A DNA stretch of 64,000 nucleotides from an uncultured Spirochaetales bacterium (lineage in GTDB: Bacteria > Spirochaetota > Spirochaetia > Sphaerochaetales > Sphaerochaetaceae). The stretch is taken from positions 371,423-435,422 of the forward strand of contig CASFDW010000002.1 of NCBI GenBank assembly GCA_949293595.1, written 5' to 3'. The notes beneath the pieces were generated by a model that worked only from the letters and a program-made list of their open reading frames with translations, made no database searches and was not told the origin of the DNA. The position numbers and the translations under genes are program-made. Positions 8,169-17,304 of the stretch are shown here, in pieces. Every line of letters starts with the position of its first letter. Position 1 is the first letter of the stretch.

Positions 8169-10352
8169 TCAGTGTTGTGTTCTTGAATTGTTTCTGTATT
8201 CAGTTGGGCTTATGCCCTGGTTTATCTTGAATCTTCTTGTAAAGCTTGAAAGGTTGTAATAGCCGATCTGCTCTGCAATTTCCGAAATAGGTATATCAGT
8301 ATTCTCAAGCAGATCTTTTGCTTTCTGTATTCTTATCGAAGTTGTGTAATCAATGACATTCTTGCCGGTATTGTCTTTGAAAAACTTGCTGAAAGCGGGT
8401 AGGGTCATGTTGAAGTTCTCTGCAGCCTCGAATACGGAAAAGCTGCATTTGAGACAGTTCTCGTCGAGATATTTCATTATCTCTTTCATTGACGATGCAG
8501 TGTTGCTGCTTGCTTTCGGTTTCAGCTTTTTTCTCCAATCCTCCAGCATCGAGATGATTTCCTGTGCGGTTTCAAGTCCTGATAGCTCGAAAGGATATCT
8601 TGATTTGTCCTGACCCGCATAGTTTTTCCCTACTATGTGCATGAGGTCGAAGCATATGCTTCTTGCAAGATACAAAGGAGGCTTCTGGGTGTCCAGTATC
8701 TTTATTATCGAGTCGATCGCCTCCTGGATCTTTTCTTCATTTTTTGAAAGCAGTGCATTTCCTAAAAGCTCGAATTCACGTTTTGGATATAGAAGCTCCG
8801 GATTGTTGTTTCCTATCGCTTCCTTGAAACCGATGATTGTGCCGTTGCCTTTTATGAACCTGTAATCCAATGCGCTGATGGCTTCCATGTACGATTGGGA
8901 TATTTTTTCCGTATTGTTTGTCATGGAGCCTATGCCGATTGTGGATTTGAGCCCGTACTCATTTTGTATGTATTCCTGGATACTGCGCATGTTTTCCGGA
9001 ATATCTTCCTTGTCAGTACTGTTGACAAGCAAGACCATTTGATTTGGTGTATAGTTGTTCAGGCAGTAATAAAACCGCATGGATGATGCTCTTGTTTTTA
9101 ATCCGTATGCTATGCTTTCCATGTCATCTGTCTGTCCGTGCAGCATTATTACAACTATGGTCACATGATCAAACGGGAGTAGCAGGTCCAAATCGGCGCA
9201 ATCCGTGTTGAATTCCTCAAAATCCTGATAGTTCCCACTTATCAACCGGCTAAGCCTTTCATTCTTGATTGCGGACATATTTGCTTCGAGTTTCGTTCTC
9301 AAACTGTCACTTTTGTTTGTGAGATAATCGATGGCATTTGCAATATTTGTGAATTCATTATTCGTTAATTGTTGAGGAGATAATAGTTTTGCTTTTTCAC
9401 TGAGTCTCAGGATAGGGGTGTAGTTCATCTTTTGAATAACAAGTATTACAAGGCATGCGATCAGCAATGTGATTATGATTGTCATTGAGAACTCGTTGGA
9501 TATGGATGCCACTTGGGAGAAAGACGATTGGTTTTTGGAAATGACTGCATAATAGGACCAACCATTTTCAGTGGACTTGTATCTTCGGATGATATATGTG
9601 CCTGAATCTGTTTTGACTTCTTTGCCGGAATCCAGATAATCTGGAATTTCTCCTTTTCCAGAAGAGAAGATAAGGTTTTGGAAGGAATCGAACAGGAATA
9701 TTCTTGCATCGTAGCTTTGCAGTTTTGTACTGAGTATGCTTTGGATGGAGTTCAGATCCACAGAAAAGACAATATTACCACGATATTCCAGATAATCTGT
9801 GAAAACAGGCAAAATGAAAAATACGGTTTTTTTCCCATTCTTCATCCCCATTTGATCGGAAGTTGCGTATCTGGGGCCTTGCGATTTTGACAAATCCTGC
9901 TCGAACAGTGATTTTGCCAGTTCTGTGTTACTGAAATTATGCGAATAAAAATAATCCTTCTGCCAAGTGGTTGAGGATGTTGCTATGTAATCATTGGAGT
10001 TTAAAAAGAGGATGATATCATCATAAAAGGAATTGGCTGACACGATGATGGAAAGATAATTGATCACCGGAAGATATGCCAAAGGTGTGCTCGATCTCAA
10101 TGCATTACCCATTGTTCCATCAATTGAGAGTCTTGCTACTGTTGCTTTCATTTGGTTTGTTTCCGCATCAATCTGATATCCTATCTGCTGCAATTCCATA
10201 TCGACGGTTTCAAATACTTCGTCATAGAATTTTGTGATGAACCTTGCAGAGAATGCGAGCGAAATAATGGATAGGGGAATGAACAGGACAATCATGTATG
10301 ATACCAGATATAGAAAATAATGTTTCCCCTTTTGTTTTTTTGCTTTTTCCAT
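8169..10352 (-). CDS. Membrane-anchored AraC-family transcriptional regulator (sugar sensor)
   Basis: A 727-residue protein: a first transmembrane segment at about residues 13-35, a ~250-residue extracytoplasmic sensing region, a second membrane segment near residues 290-312, a cytoplasmic linker, and a C-terminal AraC/XylS double HTH (about 630-720; motifs IPISEIAEQIGYYNLSSF and ISPTEYR). This architecture is typical of regulators divergently linked to LplB/YtcP-type sugar importers, as here. An upstream TTG (10358) is in frame, but AAAGG is correctly spaced for ATG 10352. It probably activates the divergent operon at 10586 on sensing the oligosaccharide or its loaded binding protein. Repeats in the intergenic region may be its operators. 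Confidence 0.9.
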   Translation of the reverse strand: MEKAKKQKGKHYFLYLVSYMIVLFIPLSIISLAFSARFITKFYDEVFETVDMELQQIGYQIDAETNQMKATVARLSIDGTMGNALRSSTPLAYLPVINYLSIIVSANSFYDDIILFLNSNDYIATSSTTWQKDYFYSHNFSNTELAKSLFEQDLSKSQGPRYATSDQMGMKNGKKTVFFILPVFTDYLEYRGNIVFSVDLNSIQSILSTKLQSYDARIFLFDSFQNLIFSSGKGEIPDYLDSGKEVKTDSGTYIIRRYKSTENGWSYYAVISKNQSSFSQVASISNEFSMTIIITLLIACLVILVIQKMNYTPILRLSEKAKLLSPQQLTNNEFTNIANAIDYLTNKSDSLRTKLEANMSAIKNERLSRLISGNYQDFEEFNTDCADLDLLLPFDHVTIVVIMLHGQTDDMESIAYGLKTRASSMRFYYCLNNYTPNQMVLLVNSTDKEDIPENMRSIQEYIQNEYGLKSTIGIGSMTNNTEKISQSYMEAISALDYRFIKGNGTIIGFKEAIGNNNPELLYPKREFELLGNALLSKNEEKIQEAIDSIIKILDTQKPPLYLARSICFDLMHIVGKNYAGQDKSRYPFELSGLETAQEIISMLEDWRKKLKPKASSNTASSMKEIMKYLDENCLKCSFSVFEAAENFNMTLPAFSKFFKDNTGKNVIDYTTSIRIQKAKDLLENTDIPISEIAEQIGYYNLSSFTRRFKINQGISPTEYRNNSRTQH

Positions 10353-10361
10353 TAACAAGCC

Positions 10362-10373
10362 TTTACATTTTTT
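10362..10373 (-). promoter_or_regulatory. Candidate AraC operator, copy 1 (inverted)
   Basis: The minus strand reads AAAAAATGTAAA, the same 12-mer as two copies on the plus strand near the transporter promoter. It overlaps the ribosome-binding region of the regulator gene, so it could mediate autoregulation. Confidence 0.45.
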
Positions 10374-10470
10374 CCAATCAGAGTTCCGTAAATCAGTATT
10401 AAGCCGATTCGAAGATTTTGCAATCTAATTATTTGTATTCCAATCCATTGTATCTTGAAAATATTAAAAT

Positions 10471-10532
10471 AAAAAATGTCAAACCTGAAAAAAATGTAAA
10501 ACAGCATGATACGTTGATCTAAAAAATGTAAA
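10471..10532 (+). promoter_or_regulatory. Three direct repeats AAAAAATGTMAA, candidate AraC operators
   Basis: AAAAAATGTCAA (10471-10482), AAAAAATGTAAA (10489-10500) and AAAAAATGTAAA (10521-10532) lie on the same strand upstream of the transporter operon. The last abuts the -35 hexamer at 10533, a common position for an AraC-type activator. Confidence 0.55.
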
Positions 10533-10561
10533 TTGACAGCCTGTTTTTTTGATTTAGCCTT
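10533..10561 (+). promoter_or_regulatory. Candidate activator-dependent promoter of the oligosaccharide operon
   Basis: TTGACA (10533-10538) is a perfect -35, but no good -10 lies 16-18 bp downstream (the best is TTTAGC around 10553). This fits a promoter that needs an activator bound to the adjoining AAAAAATGTAAA. Confidence 0.45.
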
Positions 10562-10585
10562 GTCGTTGTAAAGGAGGAATTGTGG

Positions 10586-11527
10586 ATGTCGAAGGGAAAG
10601 GGACAGGCTGTACCGCGGCTTCTTAAATCATCAAGAAAAATTTTTATCAGGGATTGGCAATTGATGTTGTTGTGTCTTCTGCCGGTCGCTTACTTCATAA
10701 TATTCCATTATGTGCCCATGTATGGTGTGCAGATTGCTTTCAAGGATTTCCGCGCTGTCGATGGCATATGGGGAAGCCCTTGGGTTGGCTTCAAGCATTT
10801 TAAAAGGTTTTTTGCCTCATCCCAGTTCGTTCCGTTGATAAAAAATACTCTCGGGTTGAGTTTCATGCAGCTTCTTATCGGCTTTCCCATCCCTGTTTTA
10901 TTGGCAATCATGCTCAATCAGGCGAAGAATATGAAATTCAGGAAGTTTGTGCAGTCGGTTGTTTACTGTCCCCATTTCATTTCGATTGTTGTCTTGACCA
11001 GCATGTTGTACATTTTCCTTTCCCCCAGGAACGGAATCATCAATTCTGTCCTCGGTGTGTTTGGAATAGATCCAATCTTCTTCCTCGGAGAGGCAAAATA
11101 TTTCAAACTCACATTCGTCATTTCCGGCGTTTGGCAGAATGCAGGATGGAGCGCGATAATCTATATTGCCGCATTGGCCGGCATCAGCCCCGATCTTTAT
11201 GAGGCTGCAGCTGTCGACGGAGCCAACAAATGGCAGAGGATATGGCATATCGACATACCTGGAATTCTTCCTACGATGGTCATGATGTTCATACTTGAGG
11301 TTGGAAAGGTCATGAACCTCGGATTCCAAAAGGCATACTTGATGCAGAATGCACAGAACCTCGCATCAAGTGAAATCATTTCGACGTACATATACAAGGT
11401 CGGCTTGATAAATGCCCAGTACAGTTATTCGGCTGCAATCAATCTATTTAATAACATTGTGAATATAATTCTTCTCGTCAGCTGTAATTATCTGGCTAAG
11501 AAAGTTACTAAGAACAGTCTGTGGTGA
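10586..11527 (+). CDS. ABC sugar transporter permease, LplB/YteP type
   Basis: A 313-residue inner-membrane permease with six predicted membrane spans and the EAA-loop motif DLYEAAAVDGANKWQRIWHIDIP. N-terminal residues LLCLLPVAYFIIFHYVPMYG are characteristic of the LplB family, which imports complex oligosaccharides in Firmicutes and spirochaetes. ATG 10586 is chosen over TTG 10580 because the AAAGGAGG site (10570-10577) is 8 bp before it. No ATP-binding subunit is encoded nearby; such importers usually share a MsmX-like ATPase encoded elsewhere. It is followed by the partner permease 14 bp downstream. Confidence 0.93.
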   Translation: MSKGKGQAVPRLLKSSRKIFIRDWQLMLLCLLPVAYFIIFHYVPMYGVQIAFKDFRAVDGIWGSPWVGFKHFKRFFASSQFVPLIKNTLGLSFMQLLIGFPIPVLLAIMLNQAKNMKFRKFVQSVVYCPHFISIVVLTSMLYIFLSPRNGIINSVLGVFGIDPIFFLGEAKYFKLTFVISGVWQNAGWSAIIYIAALAGISPDLYEAAAVDGANKWQRIWHIDIPGILPTMVMMFILEVGKVMNLGFQKAYLMQNAQNLASSEIISTYIYKVGLINAQYSYSAAINLFNNIVNIILLVSCNYLAKKVTKNSLW

Positions 11528-11541
11528 GGAGGTTTCCGTAT

Positions 11542-12447
11542 ATGTCGTTCAAATCCCGTTTCATAAAATTCAACTCGCAGTCGTTGTCCGACAAGCTTTT
11601 CGATATTGTGAATTACACCTTGCTGGCCATAATAGCCTTCCTGGTCATCTATCCGTTGTACTTCATCATTATTGCGTCCTTTTCGGATCCTGTTGCGATA
11701 AACAATGGAAAAGTGACGGTTTTTCCCGTAGGGTTCAATATCACCGGGTATCAGAAGATTTTTGAAAACACAAAAATCTGGACATCTTATGCGAATACGA
11801 TTTTTTATACGGTCGTGGGAACAATGATAAACCTTGTGCTGACCATGATGCTTGCATATCCTCTCAGCCGCAGGAAATTCTGTCTCAAGAACATTATCCT
11901 TTTCCTGGTCATGTTCACGATGTACTTCCAAGGAGGGATGATACCGACTTTCCTTTGGATGTCTGATCTGCATCTGTATAATACGAGGCTGGTTATCCTG
12001 TTGCTTCCTGCAATCAACGTGTTCAACCTCATAATCGCCATGAACTATATAAAGAATAATATTCCTGAAGAGTTGTTTGAGGCGGCTTCGATAGATGGAT
12101 ATGGGCATATACCATATTTTTTGAAGATTGTCCTACCTTTGTCCCAGACGATAGAAGTCGTGCTCATTCTTTATTATGGTGTGGCGCACTGGAACGAGTT
12201 CATGAACGGGCTGATATACCTTAGGGACGAAGCCCTGTACCCGTTGCAACTGACGCTTAGGGCCATCCTGCTCCAGAACCAGGCTTCAGGACTTGGAGAT
12301 GTGGACAGCATGCTTGAACAGCAGAAGGCGGCGGAACTCATCAAATATGGATTGATCATTGTATCGACATTACCGGTCATGGTTATTTATCCATTCATGC
12401 AGAAGCATTTCTCGAAAGGTGTAATGGTCGGTTCTATAAAGGGCTGA
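11542..12447 (+). CDS. ABC sugar transporter permease, YtcP/LplC type
   Basis: A 301-residue permease with six predicted membrane spans and the EAA-loop motif EELFEAASIDGYGHIPYFLKIVLP. The IYPLYFIIIASFSDP segment near the N-terminus is typical of YtcP-like partners of LplB. A GTG at 11521 opens the frame, but GAGGAGG (11526-11532) points to ATG 11542. It forms a heterodimer with the preceding permease. Confidence 0.93.
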   Translation: MSFKSRFIKFNSQSLSDKLFDIVNYTLLAIIAFLVIYPLYFIIIASFSDPVAINNGKVTVFPVGFNITGYQKIFENTKIWTSYANTIFYTVVGTMINLVLTMMLAYPLSRRKFCLKNIILFLVMFTMYFQGGMIPTFLWMSDLHLYNTRLVILLLPAINVFNLIIAMNYIKNNIPEELFEAASIDGYGHIPYFLKIVLPLSQTIEVVLILYYGVAHWNEFMNGLIYLRDEALYPLQLTLRAILLQNQASGLGDVDSMLEQQKAAELIKYGLIIVSTLPVMVIYPFMQKHFSKGVMVGSIKG

Positions 12448-12472
12448 TTCAAATAAAAAAAAGGAGATTCGT

Positions 12473-14092
12473 ATGAAGAAAAAGAATTTGTCGGTTTTTC
12501 TTGTCTGCGCGATTGCAGTGTTGCTGCTGTTTGCAGGATGTTCGAAGGACAAAGGTGCCTCGGCTGTGTCCGATGAGCAGTTTTCCATGAATATGGAAGG
12601 ACTTCCGATTGTAAACGAGCCCATAACATATGAGATTGCCGCAGCCACGCAGAAGAACAAGAATTTCAAGGAACTTGAATTTTTTGTCGATTTGGAAAAG
12701 GACACAAATGTCATCATAGAATGGAACATGTCATCTGATGATGGCTGGAATGAGAAGAAGAGCCTCCTTTTCGCAAGCAACATGCTGCCGGATGCTTTTT
12801 ATGGTGAAAATATTCTTACAGACGTCGATATCATGAAGTATGGTTCGCAAGGTCTTTTGATTCCATTGAACGACCTGATTGAGAAATATGCTCCGAATAT
12901 CAGCAGGATTTTCGAACAGCATCCTGAATACAAATCACAGGTTACGGCCCCCGATGGTAACATATATGCCATCCCGACGATAAACGAACTTACTCCGACG
13001 ACACATGACAAACTGTTCATAAATAAGACATGGTTGGACAATCTCGGCCTCGAGGTGCCGTCCACGATGGAGGAGTTCGAAGCCGTGCTCACCGCATTCA
13101 AGGAACAGGATGCCAACGGCAACGGAAATCCAAATGATGAAATACCGTTCACGTTCCGCTACAGCTCGACCGATTTGTACAACAGGCAGCAGGGTATACA
13201 ATCAATGTTCGGGACGTTCGGCCAACTGGACGACATATATCATTTCGTTGTCGATGACGGAAAGGTCATATATACTCCAACCACCGAACCTTACAGGCAG
13301 GCCATCAAATGGTTCCATGATCTTTATTCCAAAGGTCTGATAGATAAGGAGGTGTTCACACACGATAAGAATGTTTATGTATCCAAAATACAGGATCCCA
13401 ACAATATCGTAGGTGTTTTCCTTGGCTGGAGCTCCAGTGCCACGGCGGCTGCGAACAAGGACAATTATATCGCAATGGCTCCGCTTGTGAATGTGAACGG
13501 CGAAAGAATTTGGAGAACAGTTGACTCGAATATCATCTCCAAGGGCTCCTTCGCCATAACAAACAAGGCCGAGCATCCGGAAGTCCTGATGAGATGGATA
13601 GACCTTTCCTACGAACCGGAAACCTCTCTTGAAATCTGTCAGGGACTCATCGGACATGCGCTTGAAAAGACCCCCGAAGGCAGATACCGCTTCATGGAAG
13701 TCCCGGCAGGAACCAATCTTGACACGATCATTCACGATTTCGGTCCTGGCAATGACGGAACATTCGCAGTGATGCAGGAGATAATCGACAAGCTCGATCT
13801 CAACGTAAATCTTCAGGAGCGTAAGGAACTTGATGAGTTCTATGCACCGTATAATGTTCCTTCGACCGAGATGTATCCAAATGTTTTCTTTACTGAGGAT
13901 GAGATAGAGGAGATCAGCATATTGCAGACCGATATCGATTCTTATGTGCTGCAGAAATATGCTTCCTGGATTGTCGATGGCGGCATTGATGCCGAATGGG
14001 ATGCCTTCCAGCAGAAACTCAGGGATATGGGTGTTGAAAGGTATATTCAGATTTATCAGGATGCCTGCGACAGATATTATGCTGCCCAGTAA
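12473..14092 (+). CDS. Extracellular solute-binding lipoprotein of the oligosaccharide importer
   Basis: A 539-residue secreted protein. The lysine-rich N-terminus, hydrophobic core and lipobox LFAGC put the lipidated cysteine at about residue 23. The mature part has the family-1 binding-protein fold as in LplA/YtcQ: IPTINE, LFINKTWLDNLGLEVPSTMEEF and NDEIPFTF motifs, and aromatic residues likely to stack on sugars. Its length (over 500 residues) is normal for the long oligosaccharide-binding group. The start follows AAAAAGGAG. A strong stem follows the stop and may stabilise this part of the mRNA. Confidence 0.93.
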   Translation: MKKKNLSVFLVCAIAVLLLFAGCSKDKGASAVSDEQFSMNMEGLPIVNEPITYEIAAATQKNKNFKELEFFVDLEKDTNVIIEWNMSSDDGWNEKKSLLFASNMLPDAFYGENILTDVDIMKYGSQGLLIPLNDLIEKYAPNISRIFEQHPEYKSQVTAPDGNIYAIPTINELTPTTHDKLFINKTWLDNLGLEVPSTMEEFEAVLTAFKEQDANGNGNPNDEIPFTFRYSSTDLYNRQQGIQSMFGTFGQLDDIYHFVVDDGKVIYTPTTEPYRQAIKWFHDLYSKGLIDKEVFTHDKNVYVSKIQDPNNIVGVFLGWSSSATAAANKDNYIAMAPLVNVNGERIWRTVDSNIISKGSFAITNKAEHPEVLMRWIDLSYEPETSLEICQGLIGHALEKTPEGRYRFMEVPAGTNLDTIIHDFGPGNDGTFAVMQEIIDKLDLNVNLQERKELDEFYAPYNVPSTEMYPNVFFTEDEIEEISILQTDIDSYVLQKYASWIVDGGIDAEWDAFQQKLRDMGVERYIQIYQDACDRYYAAQ

Positions 14093-14103
14093 TTTGGATT
14101 ATG

Positions 14104-14130
14104 ACAGGGCCGTATCTACGGCCCTGTTTG
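14104..14130 (+). terminator. Intercistronic stem-loop (mRNA stabiliser or partial terminator)
   Basis: A perfect 10-bp stem, ACAGGGCCGT (14104-14113) with ACGGCCCTGT (14118-14127), closed by a 4-nt loop and followed by only three T residues. Stems after the binding-protein gene commonly raise its level over the downstream genes. Confidence 0.7.
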
Positions 14131-14143
14131 TGGAGATTTTCCG

Positions 14144-15604
14144 ATGAAACCCCATCTTATTGTGATAATGGCCGATCAATTGAGAAATGATGTTCTAGGC
14201 AAGGGATTCACACCTAATATCGATGCAATACGAAATGAAGGTGTGGATTTTTCCAGAACCTATTGTGCCTGTCCTCTCTGTGTTCCTGCAAGAGGTGCTT
14301 TCTTTACCGGGCTGTGTCCGAACAGCAACGGTTCACTGATCAATCCTTGGGAGCCCGTTGATGCCCATTATGGGGATGTGCGTGATGGTGTGGACAATCT
14401 TTACTCCATGATGGAGGAGGGTTGGTGTTCCATCCATAGCGGCAAGCAACACCTTTTCACAAAAGGCGGCAAGCTCGAGGACAGGATGGAATCAAAAACC
14501 ATTTGGGCTTCAACGGAAAAAAGCTACAAGGATTTTTTGAGGGAAAATGGCATACGGATGCCCGGAGGCCCGCGTTTCAAGACATATGTCCCCGAGATGG
14601 TCGATGGAAAGGTGACTAAGGTTTCCAGGTATTCCAATGCGGAAGTCGGATGCTATGATGAGGATCAGAAATACTATTTTGACAGATTTTTCGCGGATAA
14701 GGCTGTTGAGGCTCTCAAAAGACGTGATACTTCAAAGCCCCTTCTCCTCAATCTGATGCTTCTCGCTCCTCATCCACCTCTGGAGATACCGATGCCATGG
14801 TATCAAAGCGTGAAACCGGAAGACTTTGAGCTGCCTGGGAATGTCGGGCGGTTTTATCCGCATCAGTCGGTGTTGCAGATGTACAATCTCACCGGAATCG
14901 TCGGTTCTCATTACACACGAGGGCATTGGCAAAAGGCATGGTGTGCCTATCTGGGACTGGTGCGCCTTCTCGATGATTGCGTAGGCCAGGTTGTTGCGGA
15001 GATTAAAAGACAGGGAATATATGATGACAGTCTGATTGTTTTTACATCGGATCACGGGGAAATGCTCGGTTCCCATGCACTCTTTCAAAAGATGTGCATG
15101 TATGAGGAATCTGTGCGGGTTCCGCTCTTCATGAAGTTCCCTGTTTGTGACCGGATATCTCCATGTGCGATTCCGAATCCTGTATCACATCTGGATGTCT
15201 TGCCGACGCTATGTGATTACTATGGATTAAAAAGCGGCAATGCTTTTGAAGGCCGTTCCCTTCTTGGCTGTGTATTTGAAGGGAGGACGATTGAGGAGAA
15301 AGATATTTTCATCCAATACGATGGAAACGGATCCCGTTCGAATTTCCAGCGTTGTGTGATTTCTGGCAGATACAAGCTCATAGTTGATTTGTTCAAGGAT
15401 GAGTATTTTTTTGAATTGTATGATGTGGTTTCCGATCCTGAAGAGACGGATAATCTTGTGTTCCATTGTGTTCATGATGAGATCATACGTGACTTGTATG
15501 GGAGATTGTCGAGGCACATGGCGGATACAGGGGATATGATTTCTCTACCTTTTGCCGACATGGAGGATTTCAGAAGGACACATTCGGCCTTTCCGGTGAA
15601 ATGA
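14144..15604 (+). CDS. Sulfatase of the alkaline-phosphatase superfamily (Cys-type), cytoplasmic
   Basis: A 486-residue type I sulfatase hydrolysing sulfate esters, here probably from sugars. The signature CVPARGAFFTG places the catalytic residue at Cys46 (C-x-P-x-R), which must be converted to formylglycine; Cys-type sulfatases in anaerobes use the radical-SAM enzyme anSME. The metal-binding MADQ near the N-terminus and SDHGEMLGSH near residue 305 are present. There is no signal peptide, so desulfation would happen after import. It is followed by a 4-bp ATGA overlap with the DUF2264 gene. Confidence 0.92.
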   Translation: MKPHLIVIMADQLRNDVLGKGFTPNIDAIRNEGVDFSRTYCACPLCVPARGAFFTGLCPNSNGSLINPWEPVDAHYGDVRDGVDNLYSMMEEGWCSIHSGKQHLFTKGGKLEDRMESKTIWASTEKSYKDFLRENGIRMPGGPRFKTYVPEMVDGKVTKVSRYSNAEVGCYDEDQKYYFDRFFADKAVEALKRRDTSKPLLLNLMLLAPHPPLEIPMPWYQSVKPEDFELPGNVGRFYPHQSVLQMYNLTGIVGSHYTRGHWQKAWCAYLGLVRLLDDCVGQVVAEIKRQGIYDDSLIVFTSDHGEMLGSHALFQKMCMYEESVRVPLFMKFPVCDRISPCAIPNPVSHLDVLPTLCDYYGLKSGNAFEGRSLLGCVFEGRTIEEKDIFIQYDGNGSRSNFQRCVISGRYKLIVDLFKDEYFFELYDVVSDPEETDNLVFHCVHDEIIRDLYGRLSRHMADTGDMISLPFADMEDFRRTHSAFPVK

Positions 15605-17304
15605 TCATGGTTAAATTGAATTCGAAAAAAGACTATAAAAAATGTTTGGAGGATTTGCTTGTCCCCTTGGCTGGCAGGTTCTCTGCCGATTGTTCGTTTA
15701 TAAACCTTGCTGGAGCTGGTGCTGTTTATCCGGAAAAGACCGTTGGGATGGAAGCCTTTGCCAGGCCGCTGTGGGGACTTGTGCCATATTGGTCCGACGG
15801 CGGCGGAATGCTTTTTATGAACGAATATCTCAAAGGACTGTCTGCTGGCAGTAATCCGGATCTTGCTGGATCCTATTGGGGGGATTGCTCGGATTCCGAT
15901 CAGCGTTTTGTGGAAATGGCCCCTATCGCTTTTGCCTTGCTGCTTGTTCCACAAAAAATATGGGAACCTTTGGACAATCAATCCAAGCAGAATCTTTCCA
16001 ATTGGCTTTACAGCATCAACAAATTCAATCTTCCTAGATGTAATTGGTTTTTTTTCCGTATTCTAGTGAATTGTTCCCTAAAGAGTCTTGGGATGCCTTT
16101 TGACAGGGAAAAACTTGAATCGGATCTTGATTTCATCAACAGTTGTTATGTTGGAAACGGATGGTATGAAGATGGTATCTCGCATAGGAGGGATTACTAT
16201 GTCGCATTTGCAATGCACTTCTACGGCCTTCTTTATGCCCGCTTCGAACCAGAGGAACCTTGTTCCAGGACCTTTCGTGAACGTGCTGAGATTTTTGCTC
16301 ATGATTTCAAGCTGTGGTTTGACGAAAAAGGTTCGGCATTGGCATATGGGAGATCGTTGACGTACCGTTTTGCACAATCTGCGTTTTGGGGTGCTTATCT
16401 GTTTGCAGGATGCTCGGGTGTGGATGTATCTGTGATAAAGGGGATCATGACAAGGAATCTGTCTTGGTGGCTGGAACAGGGAATCTATGATAATGCAGGT
16501 ATTCTGAGTGTGGGGTATGGGTATCCGAATCTGACAATGGCGGAACGCTATAATGCTCCGGGCAGCCCCTATTGGGGATTGAAGCATTTCCTTGTCCTTG
16601 CACTGGACGAAAGGCACCCGTTCTGGAGTTCGGAATGTGCGCCCGTCGATGGGAATGGAGTACAACGGTATATCCCCGAGGCCTTTATGCTTATCAAGCA
16701 TAGGGGATGGGAAACTTCCGTTGTTGTTCCCGGGATGAACGGAATGACATCCCTCGGACATTTTACTGAGAAATATGATAAGTTTGTATATTCCTCCCGC
16801 TTTTGTTTTTCTGTCTCGCATGGTAACGACAGCCTTGAAGAGGCAGCACCTGACAGCATGCTTGCTTTTTTGATTCCTGGAAAGGGAGTCCTCGTCCGTA
16901 AGGGCAGTACTGAGTTTTTTTATGATGGTGATGGTCTTGTATCCAAATGGTCACCAACTGACGGAATTGAGGTGGAGACACGTATCATGCATGTGGACAA
17001 TGGGCATGTGCGCATTCATTTGATCAGAAGCGATATCGAGTGTTGTGCCTATGATTGTGGCTTTTCCTTTCCTTCCGGCGGTAAAATCGAGATGTCGGAT
17101 ACCTGTGTTGCCGTAGAAGGCAAAGAACTTGGATGTTCGGTCTCGTCAATCGGAGCATACGGGCATCCCAGGCTTATCAAATGCGATCCCAATACCAATG
17201 TTCTGTTCAAGAATACGGTATTGCCTTGTATCGAGTATACAATAAAAAAGGGTTTTACCAGACTGGAGACGGAGGTGGATTCGTATGAAAACCCGGGAAC
17301 CTGA
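15601..17304 (+). CDS. DUF2264-family protein, probable carbohydrate-active toroid enzyme
   Basis: A 567-residue protein matching the DUF2264 pattern: an N-terminal mostly helical half (PLWGLVPYW, CNWFFFRILVN, GWYEDG.SHRRDYY motifs) predicted to be an (alpha/alpha)6 toroid, and a C-terminal beta-rich half. DUF2264 proteins are repeatedly found in loci for uronic-acid polysaccharides. No signal peptide is present. ATG 15601 overlaps the sulfatase stop; ATG 15607 is an alternative. A hydrolase or lyase acting on imported oligosaccharides is likely, but the reaction is not known from sequence. Confidence 0.78.
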   Translation: MIMVKLNSKKDYKKCLEDLLVPLAGRFSADCSFINLAGAGAVYPEKTVGMEAFARPLWGLVPYWSDGGGMLFMNEYLKGLSAGSNPDLAGSYWGDCSDSDQRFVEMAPIAFALLLVPQKIWEPLDNQSKQNLSNWLYSINKFNLPRCNWFFFRILVNCSLKSLGMPFDREKLESDLDFINSCYVGNGWYEDGISHRRDYYVAFAMHFYGLLYARFEPEEPCSRTFRERAEIFAHDFKLWFDEKGSALAYGRSLTYRFAQSAFWGAYLFAGCSGVDVSVIKGIMTRNLSWWLEQGIYDNAGILSVGYGYPNLTMAERYNAPGSPYWGLKHFLVLALDERHPFWSSECAPVDGNGVQRYIPEAFMLIKHRGWETSVVVPGMNGMTSLGHFTEKYDKFVYSSRFCFSVSHGNDSLEEAAPDSMLAFLIPGKGVLVRKGSTEFFYDGDGLVSKWSPTDGIEVETRIMHVDNGHVRIHLIRSDIECCAYDCGFSFPSGGKIEMSDTCVAVEGKELGCSVSSIGAYGHPRLIKCDPNTNVLFKNTVLPCIEYTIKKGFTRLETEVDSYENPGT

